Of a stretch of 64,000 nt of DNA, positions 25,801-35,734 are shown piece after piece (the first letter of the stretch is position 1; the number at the start of each line of letters is the position of its first letter). The notes below the pieces were generated by a model, which saw nothing but the letters and a program-made list of their open reading frames with translations, was not told where the DNA came from and made no database searches. Made by a program: the position numbers and the translations under genes. Origin of the DNA: Macrostomum hystrix (Eukaryota > Platyhelminthes > Macrostomidae); assembly GCA_950097015.1 (NCBI GenBank), contig CATNEN010000011.1, positions 62,001-126,000 of the forward strand, given 5' to 3'.

Positions 25801-26639
25801 TACACTAAAGTTGTCATCGACATCAGCGGGCAGTATCCAAGGACGGCGAGCGGTCACCAGTACATCCTGTCGGTAATCGATGCGGCTACTCGGTTTCCAG
25901 AAGGATTCCCACTGCGCAAGATCGACGCGGAGTCTGTGGCCAAGGCATTGATGGACTGCTTTGTGAGGACCGGCTTCCCGAAGGAGATCCAGAGCAACAG
26001 AGGCACTAACTTCTCCTCGGCACTGTTGCAAGCCCTGTACCGGTGCACCGGAGTGGAAGGCATCCAGTCGACACCGTACCACCCGCAAAGCCAGGCGCTG
26101 GTGGAGAGGTTCCACGGCACGCTCAAGACTATGTTGAGGCGGCTGCCAGCTCGCGAGAAAAAGAGGTGGGACCAGTACCTGCCTTATATACTGTTTGCCA
26201 TCCGAGAGGTGCCTAACGAGACAACTGGTTTCTCCCCTTTCGAACTGTTGTATGGACGGACCGTACGAGGACCGCTAGACTTGCTGCGACAGACCTGGGA
26301 CGAGCAACTCACCGAAGAGAAGAAAGACATCATCTCCTTCGTGCTGGCCAAGAGAGATCGGCTGCGTGCCGGTCAGGAAGCAGCACGAAGCAACGAAGAC
26401 GTAGCCCGGAAGCGCCAAAAGAGCTCTGGTACGACCGGAAGTCGCGGGAACGAGAGCTGAAGCCCGGGGATCAGGTGCTGCTGCTGTTGCCATCGACGGC
26501 CAAGAAGCTCCACGCTGAATGGCGCGGCCCCTATGAAGTACTGGAGAAGTGCGGCGACGTGAACTACCGGATCCGGATTGGCACGGCAACCAACACGTTC
26601 CACATCAATCTGCTCAAGAAATACAACGAGCGAGAGTAG
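25790..26639 (+). pseudogene. Integrase catalytic core and C-terminus, Gmr1-like (frameshifted)
   Basis: The DDE core begins with the first Asp in 'VVIDISGQYP'. It continues with 'QSNRGTNFSS', where a functional core usually has Asp and the residue here is Asn, and with 'HPQSQALVERFHG', which holds the Glu. A frameshift near 26415 leads to the C-terminal module, with 'LKPGDQVLLLLP' and the GPY-type 'WRGPYEV', ending in TAG at 26637-26639. Placement directly before RT is the unusual point. The Asp-to-Asn change and frameshifts indicate loss of function. Confidence 0.82.
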
Positions 26640-26645
26640 ATTCTG

Positions 26646-28076
26646 ATGCAGCTGTCAGCAGCAACGCCGGTTGCTCCTGCGCTCTCCGACCGTCTGAGCC
26701 GAGACGAGAGGGACCGTCTCCAGCAACTGGTGCAGGGCTTCGCGAACGTCTTCAGTGAGATGTCGGGTAGGACCGACCTGGTGGAGCACCGAATCCGGAC
26801 GACACCGTGTTGTGCGCATCCGGCCGCGACGGGAGCCGCAGGCGCATCGACAGGTGCTCCAAGAGGAGATCCAACGCATGCTGGATCTCGGAGTGATCGA
26901 ACCGTCGGACAGTGACTACTGCTCCCCGGTCTGTCTAGTGGCCAAGAAGGACGGCTCGGTCCGATTCACGGTCAACTTCAAGGCGCTGAATGAGCTGGTG
27001 GCTTTCGATTCCTACCCAATGAAGAACATCGAGGATCTGCTGGAGCGAGTCGCCAAGTCCAAGTTCATATCCAAGCTTGATTGCTGCAAGGGCTACTGGC
27101 AGATTCCTCTGTCCGAGAACTCGAAGCGGCTGACGGCATTCGCGGCCGGTGGCAAGCTCTACCAATTCACCGTAATGCCCATGGGCTTAAACTGCAGCAG
27201 CGCAACGTACCAGAAGCTCATGGACAAGATGTTCCAAGGGCTGGGCAACGCAGACTCATACGTCGACGACATCGCCGTGTTCAGCGAGACCTTCGAGCAG
27301 CACGTCCACGACCTGAGAGAGGTGTTAGGACGCCTCCAGGCTGCCGGTCTGACGGTGCAGCCACGCAAATGCTACCTGGGCGGCAACTCGGCGGACTACC
27401 TCGGCTTCAAGCTCGGCGGAGGCCAGATCGGCACGAGCGAGGATCGAGTGCGGACTATCACGGCACTGGCTCGACCCCAGACCAAGGCCCAGCTGCGATC
27501 AGTGCTCGGAGTGCTCAATCACTACCGTCGGTTCGTGCCCGGCTACTCTGACAAGGTGGCAGCCCTGACTGACCTCACGAAGAAGTCGGCGCCCGAGGAC
27601 CTAAGAGCGGCCTGGGGAGAACAACAGACTCGAGCCTTCGAGACAGTAAAGTCTCTGCTGGCGAGCGAGCCGGTACTACGCGCGCTGGATTACAGTCGGC
27701 CATTCATTCTGGAGAACGCAAGAGTTCTCCAGAGTTCTCCTTCTGGTGCGGTGTTAACGCAAGAGTTCGAGGACGGCCACCATCCGGTGCTATTCGTATC
27801 GCGGCGTCTGACTTCGGCGTAGCGGAGCTATGCGACGATCGAGAAGGAGTGCCTTGCGGTGCGCTGGGCGGTCGAGAAACTGCGCCACTACCTGCTCGGC
27901 CGCCGGTTCGTCATCAAGTCGGACCACAAGCCGCTGCAGTACCTGCAGATGGACCACACCAACCCGCGGCTCCAACGGTGGGCCTTCTATCTGTCTGGCT
28001 ACGACTACGAGATCCGGTACCAGCCAGGCAGAAGCAATGCGGTGGCCGACGGTCTCAGCCGCATCTGGACTGATTG
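26646..28076 (+). pseudogene. Reverse transcriptase-RNase H, Gmr1-like (broken)
   Basis: A frameshift near 26805 separates the short start from the main frame. The main frame reads 'GVIEPSDSDYCSPVCLV', 'KLDCCKGYWQIPL', 'MPMGLNCSSATYQ' and the catalytic YVDD (about 27259). It then continues through the connection region and into RNase H ('YATIEKECLAVRWA', 'SDHKPLQYL', 'GRSNAVADGLSR'). An in-frame TAG at 27820-27822 interrupts RNase H. Its sequence is Ty3/gypsy type. Lying downstream of integrase, it completes the Gmr1 arrangement. Confidence 0.85.
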
Positions 28077-28326
28077 ATTGACCGAATGATTTAGTGACTG
28101 ACTCAACATTTTGTGACTGTCCACGCGATTTATCGTACCAGAAGGCTCAGTAACTGATTTCGCATTGCTGCTTGTTTAATCGATTTTGCAGTGCCGTAGG
28201 ATCAATTGATTTGTAGTGTCGTAGTTTAAGCGATTTTGCGTTGCCGATTTTGATTTAAGTTTTGCTGTTTCCTGCGATTCAATTCTGACCTGAATTTTTA
28301 TCCGGCTTCGTTCTTGTGGTGGAGGA
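28077..28326 (+). other. Gmr1-like element 3' untranslated region
   Basis: About 250 bp between the RNase H stop and the 3' LTR. It is rich in short 'gattgatt/cgattttg' motifs and has no open frame of note. It ends in the polypurine tract. Confidence 0.6.
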
Positions 28327-28482
28327 TGTGACGTTAACTTTTCTTTGTACCACCCCATGGGGTCGGTGCTATAAATAGATGTGCGTAGTGCTGAGAGGCC
28401 GTGCGTTTTTTGGACCTCCATGGCTCAACCTGGAGCTTGTGAATCGTGTCCCTCATTTTTACTTGATTAAAAGAATGCAACA
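28327..28482 (+). repeat. 3' LTR of the Gmr1-like element
   Basis: 156 bp, same TG...CA ends and TATA box as the 5' LTR, preceded by a purine-rich tract. It is followed by the 'gaggc' target duplication and then satellite sequence. Confidence 0.92.
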
Positions 28483-29430
28483 GAGGCGCAATGATGCACG
28501 CTGATACAGGAACAACCATAGAAAACAATCATGCTCCTTGTGGCGATCTAGAACAGGTTTACGCGTGCTTCTCGCACATATCAATATATGCTGCTATTTC
28601 AGAACTAAGGAACTGTGTCTGTGAACTGGGCGCTGAGGCTATAATTAAATTCCTTGATTGAAACGTGCGTTTACACACTCTCAATCAGCAGGAATATAGA
28701 AACGCAGCTAGAGTTTCAGCTAGCTGCTCCTACAGATATCATTACGCTGCAATGTTAGAACTAAGTACCGCTTTTTGCAAATCATGCCGTACATTAAAAA
28801 TCGAAAAGAACAGCTTAAGCTTCTTGCACGCGCACTAGAACAGCTTTGCACGTTCTGTTTGCAAAGATCAATTCATGCTGCTATTAAGGCATTTTTAAGG
28901 GACACTCAAGGCTCCAGCTAGTTCCCTAAAGTAAAAGTGCTTTTACTCTAGTCAAGAAAAATATATGAACGCAGCTAAAGTTTCATCTAGCTGCTCCCAC
29001 AGATGTCTTGTGCAGCAATATCAGAACCAATGATTCTATTGCAGCTTACAGCTAGCATGCCTGACTTTGAGAGGCGCAATGATGCACGCTGATACAGGAA
29101 CAACCATAGAAAACAATCATGCTTCTTGTAGCGATCTAGAACAGGTTTTCGCGTGCTTCTCGCACAGATCGCGCTATATTGCTTTTCTGAACTATGTTGG
29201 GGCGCTGAGGCTAGACTTTGTTTCCTTGATTGGAACTGGCGCTTACAAACTCTCCCAGTCAGCTGGAAGATATGAACGGAGCAAAAGTCTTAGCTAGCTG
29301 TTCCCACAGATGTCATTATGCTGCAATGCTACAACTAGGCTGAGGCCTTTGAAAATCGCACCGTAAAGAAAAAGTGTAAAGAACAATTTAAGCTTCTTGC
29401 ACGCGCACTAGAACAGCTTTGCGCGTGCTG
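28483..29430 (+). repeat. Satellite array, block III
   Basis: Diverged copies of both halves of the satellite between two insertions. More substitutions than in block II (for example 'aagtaccgctttttgc') suggest it lies toward the edge of the array, where exchange is less efficient. No gene. Confidence 0.9.
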
Positions 29431-29431
29431 T

Positions 29432-29491
29432 TAAACCAGTGAGTCGAAGCCAGGCGGTTGGCACGGCGGGCGCAAGTTCGAACCTGGCCTT
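29432..29491 (-). repeat. Split direct repeat B2 of element copy 2
   Basis: A direct repeat of 29788-29847, about 60 bp with a few mismatches. It marks the 3' terminus against the satellite. Confidence 0.83.
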
Positions 29492-29607
29492 AAGAATCGA
29501 GCATTATCAATTTGCTAACCGAAATTTTATTTAAAGAGCGAGACGAAGGCAATTTAAAAGGGAAACACTATTCATTGTGAATTAAAAGCAGAAACATTGG
29601 CGCAAAA

Positions 29608-29787
29608 AAATCAATAAGCCTCTCGGAGTTATGCGCCGGCGCAAAGCGCGCCACGCTAAATAGGGCTGGGCAACCCCAAGAGGGGGGCGGCCCAGCGACC
29701 AGGCAACGCACATGCACCCCCGCACCAATGCACAAGCCCCCAACCCTCCGGTTTAACCTCCAACCAAGCTACGCTCGGTCGGACCAA
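29608..29787 (-). repeat. Split direct repeat A2 of element copy 2
   Basis: A direct repeat of 39144-39328 with several small indels and substitutions. It contains 'aatagggctgggcaa' and ends 'ctcggtcggacca'. Confidence 0.87.
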
Positions 29788-29847
29788 TAAACCAGTGAGT
29801 CGAAGCCAGGCGGTTGGCACGGCAGGCTCAAGTTCGAACTTGGCCCA
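29788..29847 (-). repeat. Split direct repeat B1 of element copy 2
   Basis: A direct repeat of 29432-29491 lying next to A2 and downstream of the recombinase gene. Confidence 0.83.
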
Positions 29848-29892
29848 AACCCAAAACGGAAAGGAGAAGCAGGGAACAGAAATTAGATTGCA

Positions 29893-30978
29893 TTAGATTG
29901 AGCGCCCAGGCGACGCGCCAGCCCATGCACGGCTGCCCTTGCATCCGAGTCCTGCATAGACAGATAGCGAAACAGAGCCGCTCTTCCAGTCACCTAGCTG
30001 CTTGATTACTGGCAGAGGAACACCGAGCTGCATCGCCGTCGTAGCGCCGCCACGCCGCAGCCCGTGGCCTGTGAAGACACGCGGCGAAAAACCTGCCGCA
30101 GCGCACAGAGTTCGGAGGCGGCCATCGAAACCGCTAGCTGTCAGGGCCGTCCACCGGTTCGCCGACCTGGTCGCAAAAAGATGAACAGGACCAGGGGCTT
30201 GATCCACCAGGTTGGCGGCCAGCTGCTGCTTCAGTGCTCGGTACGGGCAAATGGCCTCTAGCCCGCCATCCGGAAGCTTCGGAAGAAACACACGCTGAAC
30301 TCTGTCGCCAAACTGGTTCGTCTTGGAATGCTTCACTACCAGCTCACAGTCGCGCTCCGAGAAGGTGACACTCAACCCTGACAAATCGCGCACCAGATCG
30401 AGCTCCCCTACCTGCGTGGTGACATTCGCCTTTCGCAGCATTCCCCACCAGGCCGTCAGAATCGCCGACCAGAAAGCGATGTCTTTGCGTGATTTCTGGT
30501 CAAGATTGGCGTGCAGCTTGAGAAGATCGGCGACTCGGATTGGCTCCTTCGAGTGCTGTTGTCGACCGAAAAACTGGCGAAGGCCGCGAAGCACCCACTT
30601 GACCATCGGTGTCTCGCACGGGTCCTGCCGACCAATCGCTCTGAAGTACAGAGAGACTGCGTTCGCATACGCATGGCAACTGCGGAAAGCGGTTAGCCGA
30701 TTGGACAGCTCAGCCAGGTATTCAGCCACGTGTACCGGCTGCGCTCGGGCTGGTGTCAAGCGCTTGGAACTGCAGAAATGCAACCAGGACGCGAGCTGCG
30801 ACCGGTAACTCCGCTTCGTGTGGGGAGCGAATGCATTGCCGAGGAGAAATGCGCAGCGCTGGCTGAGGCGGTCGGGAGCCTGGCGCGGAGGGCCTGCAAA
30901 AAGAGAAACGCAAAAGAGAAGCAGAACGGCAGAAAGCGTGGCTTGCAATTTCAGTAGCGCTACAGTTAACTGTTCCAT
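29893..30978 (-). CDS. Tyrosine recombinase of retroelement copy 2
   Basis: About 361 residues from an ATG 20 bp past the RT stop; the frame is open up to 31086. The N-terminal core-binding domain has 'KRSYRSQLASWLHFC'. Catalytic motifs visible: Arg in 'WGMLRKAN', H-x-x-R in 'GHGLRRGGAT', Trp in 'LGDWKSGS', and a Tyr in 'LSVYAG'. The start region is hydrophobic ('LSAVLLLFCVSLFAG') and mimics a signal peptide. In this family that has no obvious role. The frame is +1 relative to RT. The domain is intact even though gag and RT are broken. Confidence 0.83.
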   Translation of the reverse strand: MEQLTVALLKLQATLSAVLLLFCVSLFAGPPRQAPDRLSQRCAFLLGNAFAPHTKRSYRSQLASWLHFCSSKRLTPARAQPVHVAEYLAELSNRLTAFRSCHAYANAVSLYFRAIGRQDPCETPMVKWVLRGLRQFFGRQQHSKEPIRVADLLKLHANLDQKSRKDIAFWSAILTAWWGMLRKANVTTQVGELDLVRDLSGLSVTFSERDCELVVKHSKTNQFGDRVQRVFLPKLPDGGLEAICPYRALKQQLAANLVDQAPGPVHLFATRSANRWTALTASGFDGRLRTLCAAAGFSPRVFTGHGLRRGGATTAMQLGVPLPVIKQLGDWKSGSVSLSVYAGLGCKGSRAWAGASPGRSI

Positions 30979-30997
30979 ATACACGAAATAAAAAGTC

Positions 30998-31791
30998 TCA
31001 CATCTTGCACACAGTGTGCAGTCTAGAGCACGGATCTGAGAAAAGCTGGTACCAACCAGGCACATGAAACGCACGAACTTCGACACCGCGCCTAACTGCG
31101 ATTAGCATGGCAGTCTGAAAAAGCGGCTGTAACTCAGACTTGCGGCAGCAACCTCTATTAATCATGCCGACAGCGGCGCTTGAGTCAGAGTAGAACACCA
31201 CAGAACTATTATTAAGCAAAGCACTCCAGCGCACCATAGCCAGGAGAGGAACAATGGCTTCTTTGTACGTAATATGCATGGCCTTGAACACTCCTGCGGC
31301 ATCCAGTTCCCAGTTGACGTACAGCCAATCAACCATGCCGTTAGCATTACGCAAAATAGCGCCACCACCAACACTGCTGGCATCCGTCTCGATGACCCAG
31401 GAATTCGAATGACGCCTCCAAAGCTGAAACTCAGGAAACTGCAGAAGGGCGCTACGCCACCAGAATAAAATACGCACGGTGTCAGCGGACACGCGGATCT
31501 TGTGATGTGGCTTTTGAAGAGCATTTAGCAATTCGAACAGGGGCCTGAGGAAACAGCTCCCAGAATGCACCACCCGAACGAACCAACTGAGCTTGCCACA
31601 GAGCGATGAAAGCTGGCGCTTCGAGAGGCGCCTACGCTGCGAGAAGCTAAGCAGAGTATCGCGCAACACCTCACACTTCTCAGCCGGAATTCCGAGGACG
31701 CCACGCACGGTATCGATCTTAACTCCGAGGTACACCAGACATTGAGTTGGCTCCACCAGCTTGCTCCAGTTGACGCCAAATCCGAGTTCGC
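30998..31791 (-). pseudogene. RT C-terminus and RNase H of retroelement copy 2 (3' half of split gene)
   Basis: This half starts just after the P-element target duplication and continues the palm and connection ('ELGFGVNWSKL', 'YLGVKIDTVRG'). RNase H carries Asp in 'ETDASSVGG', Glu in 'TYKEAIVPLL', Asp in 'FYSDSSAAV' and Asp in 'FSDPCSRL', so all four catalytic acids are present. It ends with TGA at 30998-31000. The other half is at 37230-38020. Confidence 0.86.
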
Positions 31792-31799
31792 GTACCAAC
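31792..31799. repeat. Left 8-bp target site duplication of the P element
   Basis: 'gtaccaac', identical to 37222-37229. It falls inside the RT gene of copy 2. Confidence 0.9.
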
Positions 31800-31829
31800 C
31801 AAAGATTATTTATAGACAACTAGATCGCC
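31800..31829 (+). repeat. Left terminal inverted repeat of the P element
   Basis: 30 bp starting 'caaagattatttatag'. It is the inverted copy of 37192-37221 with two mismatches. Confidence 0.92.
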
Positions 31830-32361
31830 AAACCCCACACCCCAAATTGTCGAAAATCTGACGCGCGGAAGTCTCACTATTGGCTGGCACGAAAGTGCAT
31901 TAGCGAAGCTCTGACCTCTCATTCAATGTACATGCTTAGAAGCTTCTAGGCTGCTCCTCTATTTTCCAATTGAAGTTGCATAAAATTAGCATAAAAATAG
32001 TGAAAAAATAATTCAGAGCGCTAGCGCCGTTCTTTTAAAAACATAAAATTGAGCTATTCAATAAAAAAGTTGAGACACTTTTATATTTTATTTGATAGAT
32101 TGATACAGGAATGCATTGATACAAAATAACGTTCAAAGAAGCACGGGCAGTATAAAAACTTAAATACCGAAGCATTGAAAAATAACTTTGCTTTTAATAA
32201 TCCACACGTTGTATTTAGAGAACCAGTGTTTCGATGCACAGAATAAAGTGAAATTACATGCAATGCACAACTATAAAAAACATAAATGCTGTACATGTAG
32301 CAAAAAATGTAGCAAAAAACTACCCGATAGAGCCTTATGCAAAAGACAGAAGGGACTGCTA

Positions 32362-32850
32362 CTGGCCAAGAAAAATAATTTTCTTGGTTAGAGAATGGTG
32401 CACAGACCGTTTCGTAGCAATGTTGAGACTGCGAGCCGCGTGAGACAAGCGAATAAAAACGAATTTCTGGACAATCATGCGAATCAGATGGTACCTGTGG
32501 TTCTCATCAGCTGCCTCAATGCAGGCCAAGCTTGTGAATACACCTTGAAAAACTGCGGCACTCACAGAAGCATTGATCAACTTGTCAATTGTCACGCTGC
32601 TGAATGTCGCCAGCGAAATGCTCCTCCGGTGCTGCTCGCAGGTCTGCACACACTTGCAAAGGTCGGCTGAGGGTGCGAACAGACCACCACGATCCTTGAT
32701 TTGGGCGAGCCGCACGGTTTGCGTCTCAGCAACCAGAGCTTCCTTGCACGACATGCACTGCAGCTTCGTCACAATTTGCCGGCCAATGTAGCCAGCAATG
32801 TATCCCGCAATGTTGTGACCGATTACAGACAATGTCGCAATAGATGGAAT
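32362..32850 (-). CDS. P-element transposase, C-terminal part
   Basis: Carries 'HNIAGYIAGYIGRQIV' followed by a C-x2-C pair ('CMSCKEALV'). This resembles the conserved Y-x-x-G-Y motif and cysteine pair near the C-terminus of THAP9/P-type transposases. The end, 'QKFVFIRLSHAARSLN', is also typical in character. It is separate from the catalytic exon upstream. The upstream splice acceptor is not clear, so the 5' limit is approximate. Confidence 0.68.
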
Positions 32851-33092
32851 CGGACAGGGAGGACAGGGAATCGGGTAGTTAGTAGGGTGCGCAAAAATTG
32901 AAACTTAAGCAACCTTTCCTTAAATTCGGTGAAATTTTCTGAATTTCAGTTCGCATCTTGCATGGGTCAAATTTCTGGATGCGAATTTCAAAATCTGCCT
33001 GCGTATGCACCCTAATCACGTAAAAACACAGTGTGTATTGAGTATACATTATGCTGCCCATGCCAGCAATGCAGAATTGAAGACAAACTTAC

Positions 33093-33705
33093 CTTGAATT
33101 GAAAACGTCAAACATATGGTCCATGTTGCGTATGAAGGTCACGGTGGCTGCGCATCCGGCAAAGTCTGCTGAGCCAGCATCTCGCAGAAATTCCATTGCA
33201 TCAGCCACAGAAGAGCTGAGAGTTTGCACTGCCAAGGAGACGCGCATTTTGTGTCGTTGCCATTCCAGATGCTTGCTGCTCAATCGATTTGCCAGCCTTC
33301 CGCCTTCGTCTAGCTGATACTTGTGAAGCAGCTGCACATATTTCCAAGAAATGGTCCCTCCGTCGTGCACGAAGGTGCCCAGGTCCGACCATGAGTTTCT
33401 AACCAGCTTTATTAGATGGCAGTTGTCAAGGAAAACATGCACTGCATCGGTTTGACATTGAAGGAAGAACTTGGGCTGCTCGGGGATTTTCGCTCCCAGC
33501 AGTTTAAACGTAGATAAGTTCACGGAGGCACAGTCACTTGCTACAGCTCGAACAGTTGCACCAGATTGATTGAATTCCTTGATAACGTCAGCGATTAGCT
33601 GTGATTGATGCCGTGGAGTAACGCCAGCAGGTAAAATGTATGCCACGGGAATCTTCCAGGAGCTGCACATTCCCACTGCCAGAATAACCACTGCCTCTTC
33701 AGCAG
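33093..33705 (-). CDS. P-element transposase, catalytic exon
   Basis: About 200 residues of the RNase H-like core of a THAP9/P-type transposase: 'GMCSSWKIPVAYIL', 'VRAVASDCASVNLSTF' with a catalytic-type Asp, then 'DNCHLIKLVRNSW', which matches the family's D-x-x-H-L-I-K-x-x-R-N box. 'HLEWQRHKMRVSLAVQTLSSSVADAM' follows and is also typical. The exon ends at AG|GTAAGT (donor at 33091-33092). The first catalytic Asp exon upstream was not found, so activity cannot be assumed. Confidence 0.78.
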
Positions 33706-33769
33706 TAATTTTTCATGTGCTTGTAAAGTATCCATAATTTATCAAACCATCCCAAATTTAAAATTTTAT

Positions 33770-34110
33770 GGCAAAATGAAAACAGTATGCTTATAAATGG
33801 TCAATGGGCAGTATAAATAACTGTAAATAAATAAAACAACTATAACTAAATTATATGACTATATTTTATGATATAAAATTATAAATGAAAGCAATAATAA
33901 AAGCATAATTTCCATATAAATAATTATGAATAAGAAATATATAGTGAAATATAATGATAAGGCAAAATAATAACAATATGCTTATAATGGTCAATGGGCA
34001 ATATAAATAACTGTAAATAAATATAACAACTATAACGAAATTTTATGACTATATTTTATAATATAAAATTATAAATGAAAGCAATAATAAAAATAAATAT
34101 TAGGCATATT
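33770..34110. repeat. AT-rich tandem duplication in the P element
   Basis: Two copies of an AT-rich unit start at 33770 and 33961 (period 191 bp) and share about 140 bp containing 'atgcttataa' and 'ggtcaatgggca'. It lies in an intron or non-coding part of the transposase gene. No gene seen. Confidence 0.75.
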
Positions 34111-34707
34111 TATCCTAATTATTTTAATAATTATAACCATTTAATTATAATTATAATCATTTCCATTTTTGCTTAAATCGTTCAACCTGTAAGGTGTATG
34201 AACAGCAAAATAACATTTTGATGAAGTGGCTATCGACAGTTTTGAACAATGTCCGACGCTTTGAGTTTGGTTCACAGCAGGAATACCCACGCTTTCTATT
34301 CAAAATTTAACCCCTTCGTTTTTGACCAGTTTTTTATTTTGTGTAATCCTGCCTGTGACCAAATATGGGTTTGCCAATAACGATTAGGCTGTAAATATTC
34401 AGCTGAATTCTAAGGCACAATAGTTCACTGCAAAGTCGTATCTGATGGTTTCACGTACCTGTGGGTGTTCGACTGTTCATTGAATAGTAGGCTTCTCAAA
34501 AGTCTCATTTTCAATGGCAGCAAACAAAATCGGAGCGGCAAAGTATTTGTTTTGTTTTGCACTGCTTCATATCGTTCTCCCTAAATTCCTCAATTGCTTG
34601 ACTGTCTCCAGTACTCGTACGAGTAATTTAAAAAGTGATTTCTTTTTTTTTTATTTGCTCGAAAGTGTTCTATTCGTTTGATTAAGTACGAGTTTTGTTT
34701 TGTGTAG
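34111..34707. other. Unassigned non-coding part of the P element
   Basis: AT-rich sequence between the duplication and the glycine-rich exon. A minus-strand donor-like 'cccacag|gtacgt' near 34455-34470 may end a short transposase exon, but I could not match its translation to the family. Otherwise nothing recognised. Confidence 0.4.
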
Positions 34708-35216
34708 TATCAATGTAACCGTTAACCGCCGTGGTGGCGGCGTCCAAGGTGGCGGCCGAGGCGGCGGTGGCGGCGTCCACGGTGGTGGCGGCGGCGGTGG
34801 CGGCGTCCGCGATGGTGGTGGCGGCTACGGCGGCCGAGGCGGCGGTGGCGGCGTCCACGCTGGTGGCGGCGGCGGTGGCAGCGTCCGCGGCGGTGGTGGC
34901 GGCTTCGGCGGTGGCGGCGGCGGTAGCGGCTACGGCGGTGGCGGCGGCGGTGGCGGTTACGGCGGTGGCGGTCAAGGCGGCGGTGGCGGCTACGGCGGTG
35001 GCGTCTACAGCGGTGGCGGCGACGGCGGCGGTGGCGGCCTAGCGCCTTTCGGTGGCGGCTACGGCGGCAGTGGCGGCTACGGCGGCGGTGACGGCCGAGG
35101 CGGCGGTGACGGCCGAAGCGGTGGCGGCCGAGGCGGTGGCGGCTACGGCAGCGGTGGCGGCGGCGGCGGCGGTGGTGGCGGCGACCGAGGCGGTGGTGTG
35201 CGCCGTGTTTGTGGAG
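34708..35216 (+). CDS. Exon of a glycine-rich RNA-binding-type gene (carried inside the P element)
   Basis: A plus-strand exon after acceptor 'tttgttttgtgtag'. The first residues, 'INVTVNRRGGG', look like the last strand of an RRM running into a glycine-rich tail. Then come about 155 residues of GGX repeats (GGGGGVHGG-, GGYGG- and GGRGG-like). A GT donor at 35217-35218 leaves phase 1 and fits the next exon exactly. The DNA is a 9-bp-like 'ggtggcggc' repeat, so a purely non-coding minisatellite reading is the main alternative. The RRM exon itself was not found inside the element. Confidence 0.5.
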
Positions 35217-35330
35217 GTGCCAGCGCTGGCCGTTTATGTTAGTTTTCCATTTAGTTATCATTTGAATAGAGAATTTTTTTCATAGAGTGCATGGGTTTCT
35301 TTCTTTTTACTTTGGTTTTTTTATTTGCAG

Positions 35331-35518
35331 TATGCCATCGATGTTGCGGTCTCGGGCATGTTGCCCGAGACTGCAAAAAGAGAAGCCGCAGCCGCAGCCG
35401 CAGCGGCGCCCGCTGTGAAAACAGCAGCCGGCGCCATAAAAGCAGCAGTAGCAACAGCAGCAGCAGCAGTAGCAACAGCAAAAGCAGTAGCAGCAGCAGC
35501 AGCAAAAGCAGCAGTCGC
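35331..35518 (+). CDS. CCHC zinc-knuckle and RS-domain exon (carried inside the P element)
   Basis: A 188-bp exon between a strong acceptor ('tttttttatttgcag') and a consensus donor GTAAGT (35519). Joined in phase to the glycine-rich exon it gives a perfect zinc knuckle, C-x2-C-x4-H-x4-C ('CHRCCGLGHVARDC'). An arginine-serine and serine/lysine-rich tail follows ('KKRSRSRSRSGARC', then S/N/K repeats). RRM, glycine-rich, CCHC and RS is the domain order of SRSF7-like and plant RSZ splicing factors. I infer host exons captured by the transposon; function after capture is unknown. Confidence 0.6.
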
Positions 35519-35584
35519 GTAAGTTTCAGCGTTCGAACAGAATTATATATTTTGTATTTAAAAAGGCAATAAATTTTCATATTA

Positions 35585-35680
35585 CAAATGTAAGGTAATC
35601 CTCTTCAGCAGGAGCAGCCCCAGCAGCAGCAGGAGCAGCCCCAGCAGCAGCAGCAAGAGCAGCCACAGCATCAGATAAGG
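35585..35680 (+). repeat. CAG-rich low-complexity stretch
   Basis: Repeats of 'cagcagcaggagcagcccc'. A possible acceptor ('cctcttcag') precedes it. Read in phase with the RS exon it would give a short Gln/Glu/Pro tail; another phase would extend the Ser-rich tail. It may be the last exon of the carried gene, or just simple sequence. Confidence 0.5.
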
Positions 35681-35734
35681 CCAAAGCAGCCCTGCGTCAT
35701 GCAGTAGGGGCAAAATTGAAATTGTTTAACAGAA

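Larger units (their letters stand above)
23674..28482 (+). mobile_element. Gmr1-like LTR retrotransposon (IN before RT), decayed
   Basis: A 4.8 kb element flanked by 156-bp LTRs that begin TG and end CA. It lies between 5-bp target duplications 'gaggc' (23669-23673 and 28483-28487) in the satellite. Coding order is gag, protease, integrase, RT, RNase H. That is the copia-like order in an otherwise Ty3/gypsy-type element, the defining feature of the Gmr1 group. Directly after the 5' LTR, 'tggtggcagcgg' begins with TGG as a primer-binding site would. A purine tract 'ggtggagga' precedes the 3' LTR. At least two in-frame stops and several frameshifts make it non-autonomous. Confidence 0.88.

Noticed and set aside
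29432-29491. tRNA-like B-box 'gttcgaacc' with an upstream A-box-like stretch in the B repeat of element copy 2
   Set aside because: The spacing between the candidate boxes is much shorter than in tRNAs and no cloverleaf can be drawn. It is a terminal repeat of the element.
30890-30978. Hydrophobic N-terminus of the recombinase of copy 2 as a secretion signal
   Set aside because: The protein is a nuclear DNA recombinase by all motifs, and the stretch lies where the start codon is uncertain; the hydrophobicity is probably accidental.
34722-35261. Arg/His-rich and Ala/Val-rich open frames opposite and alongside the GGX repeat
   Set aside because: They are other-frame and reverse translations of the same 'ggtggcggc' repeat; only the Gly frame has matching splice sites and a following zinc-knuckle exon.
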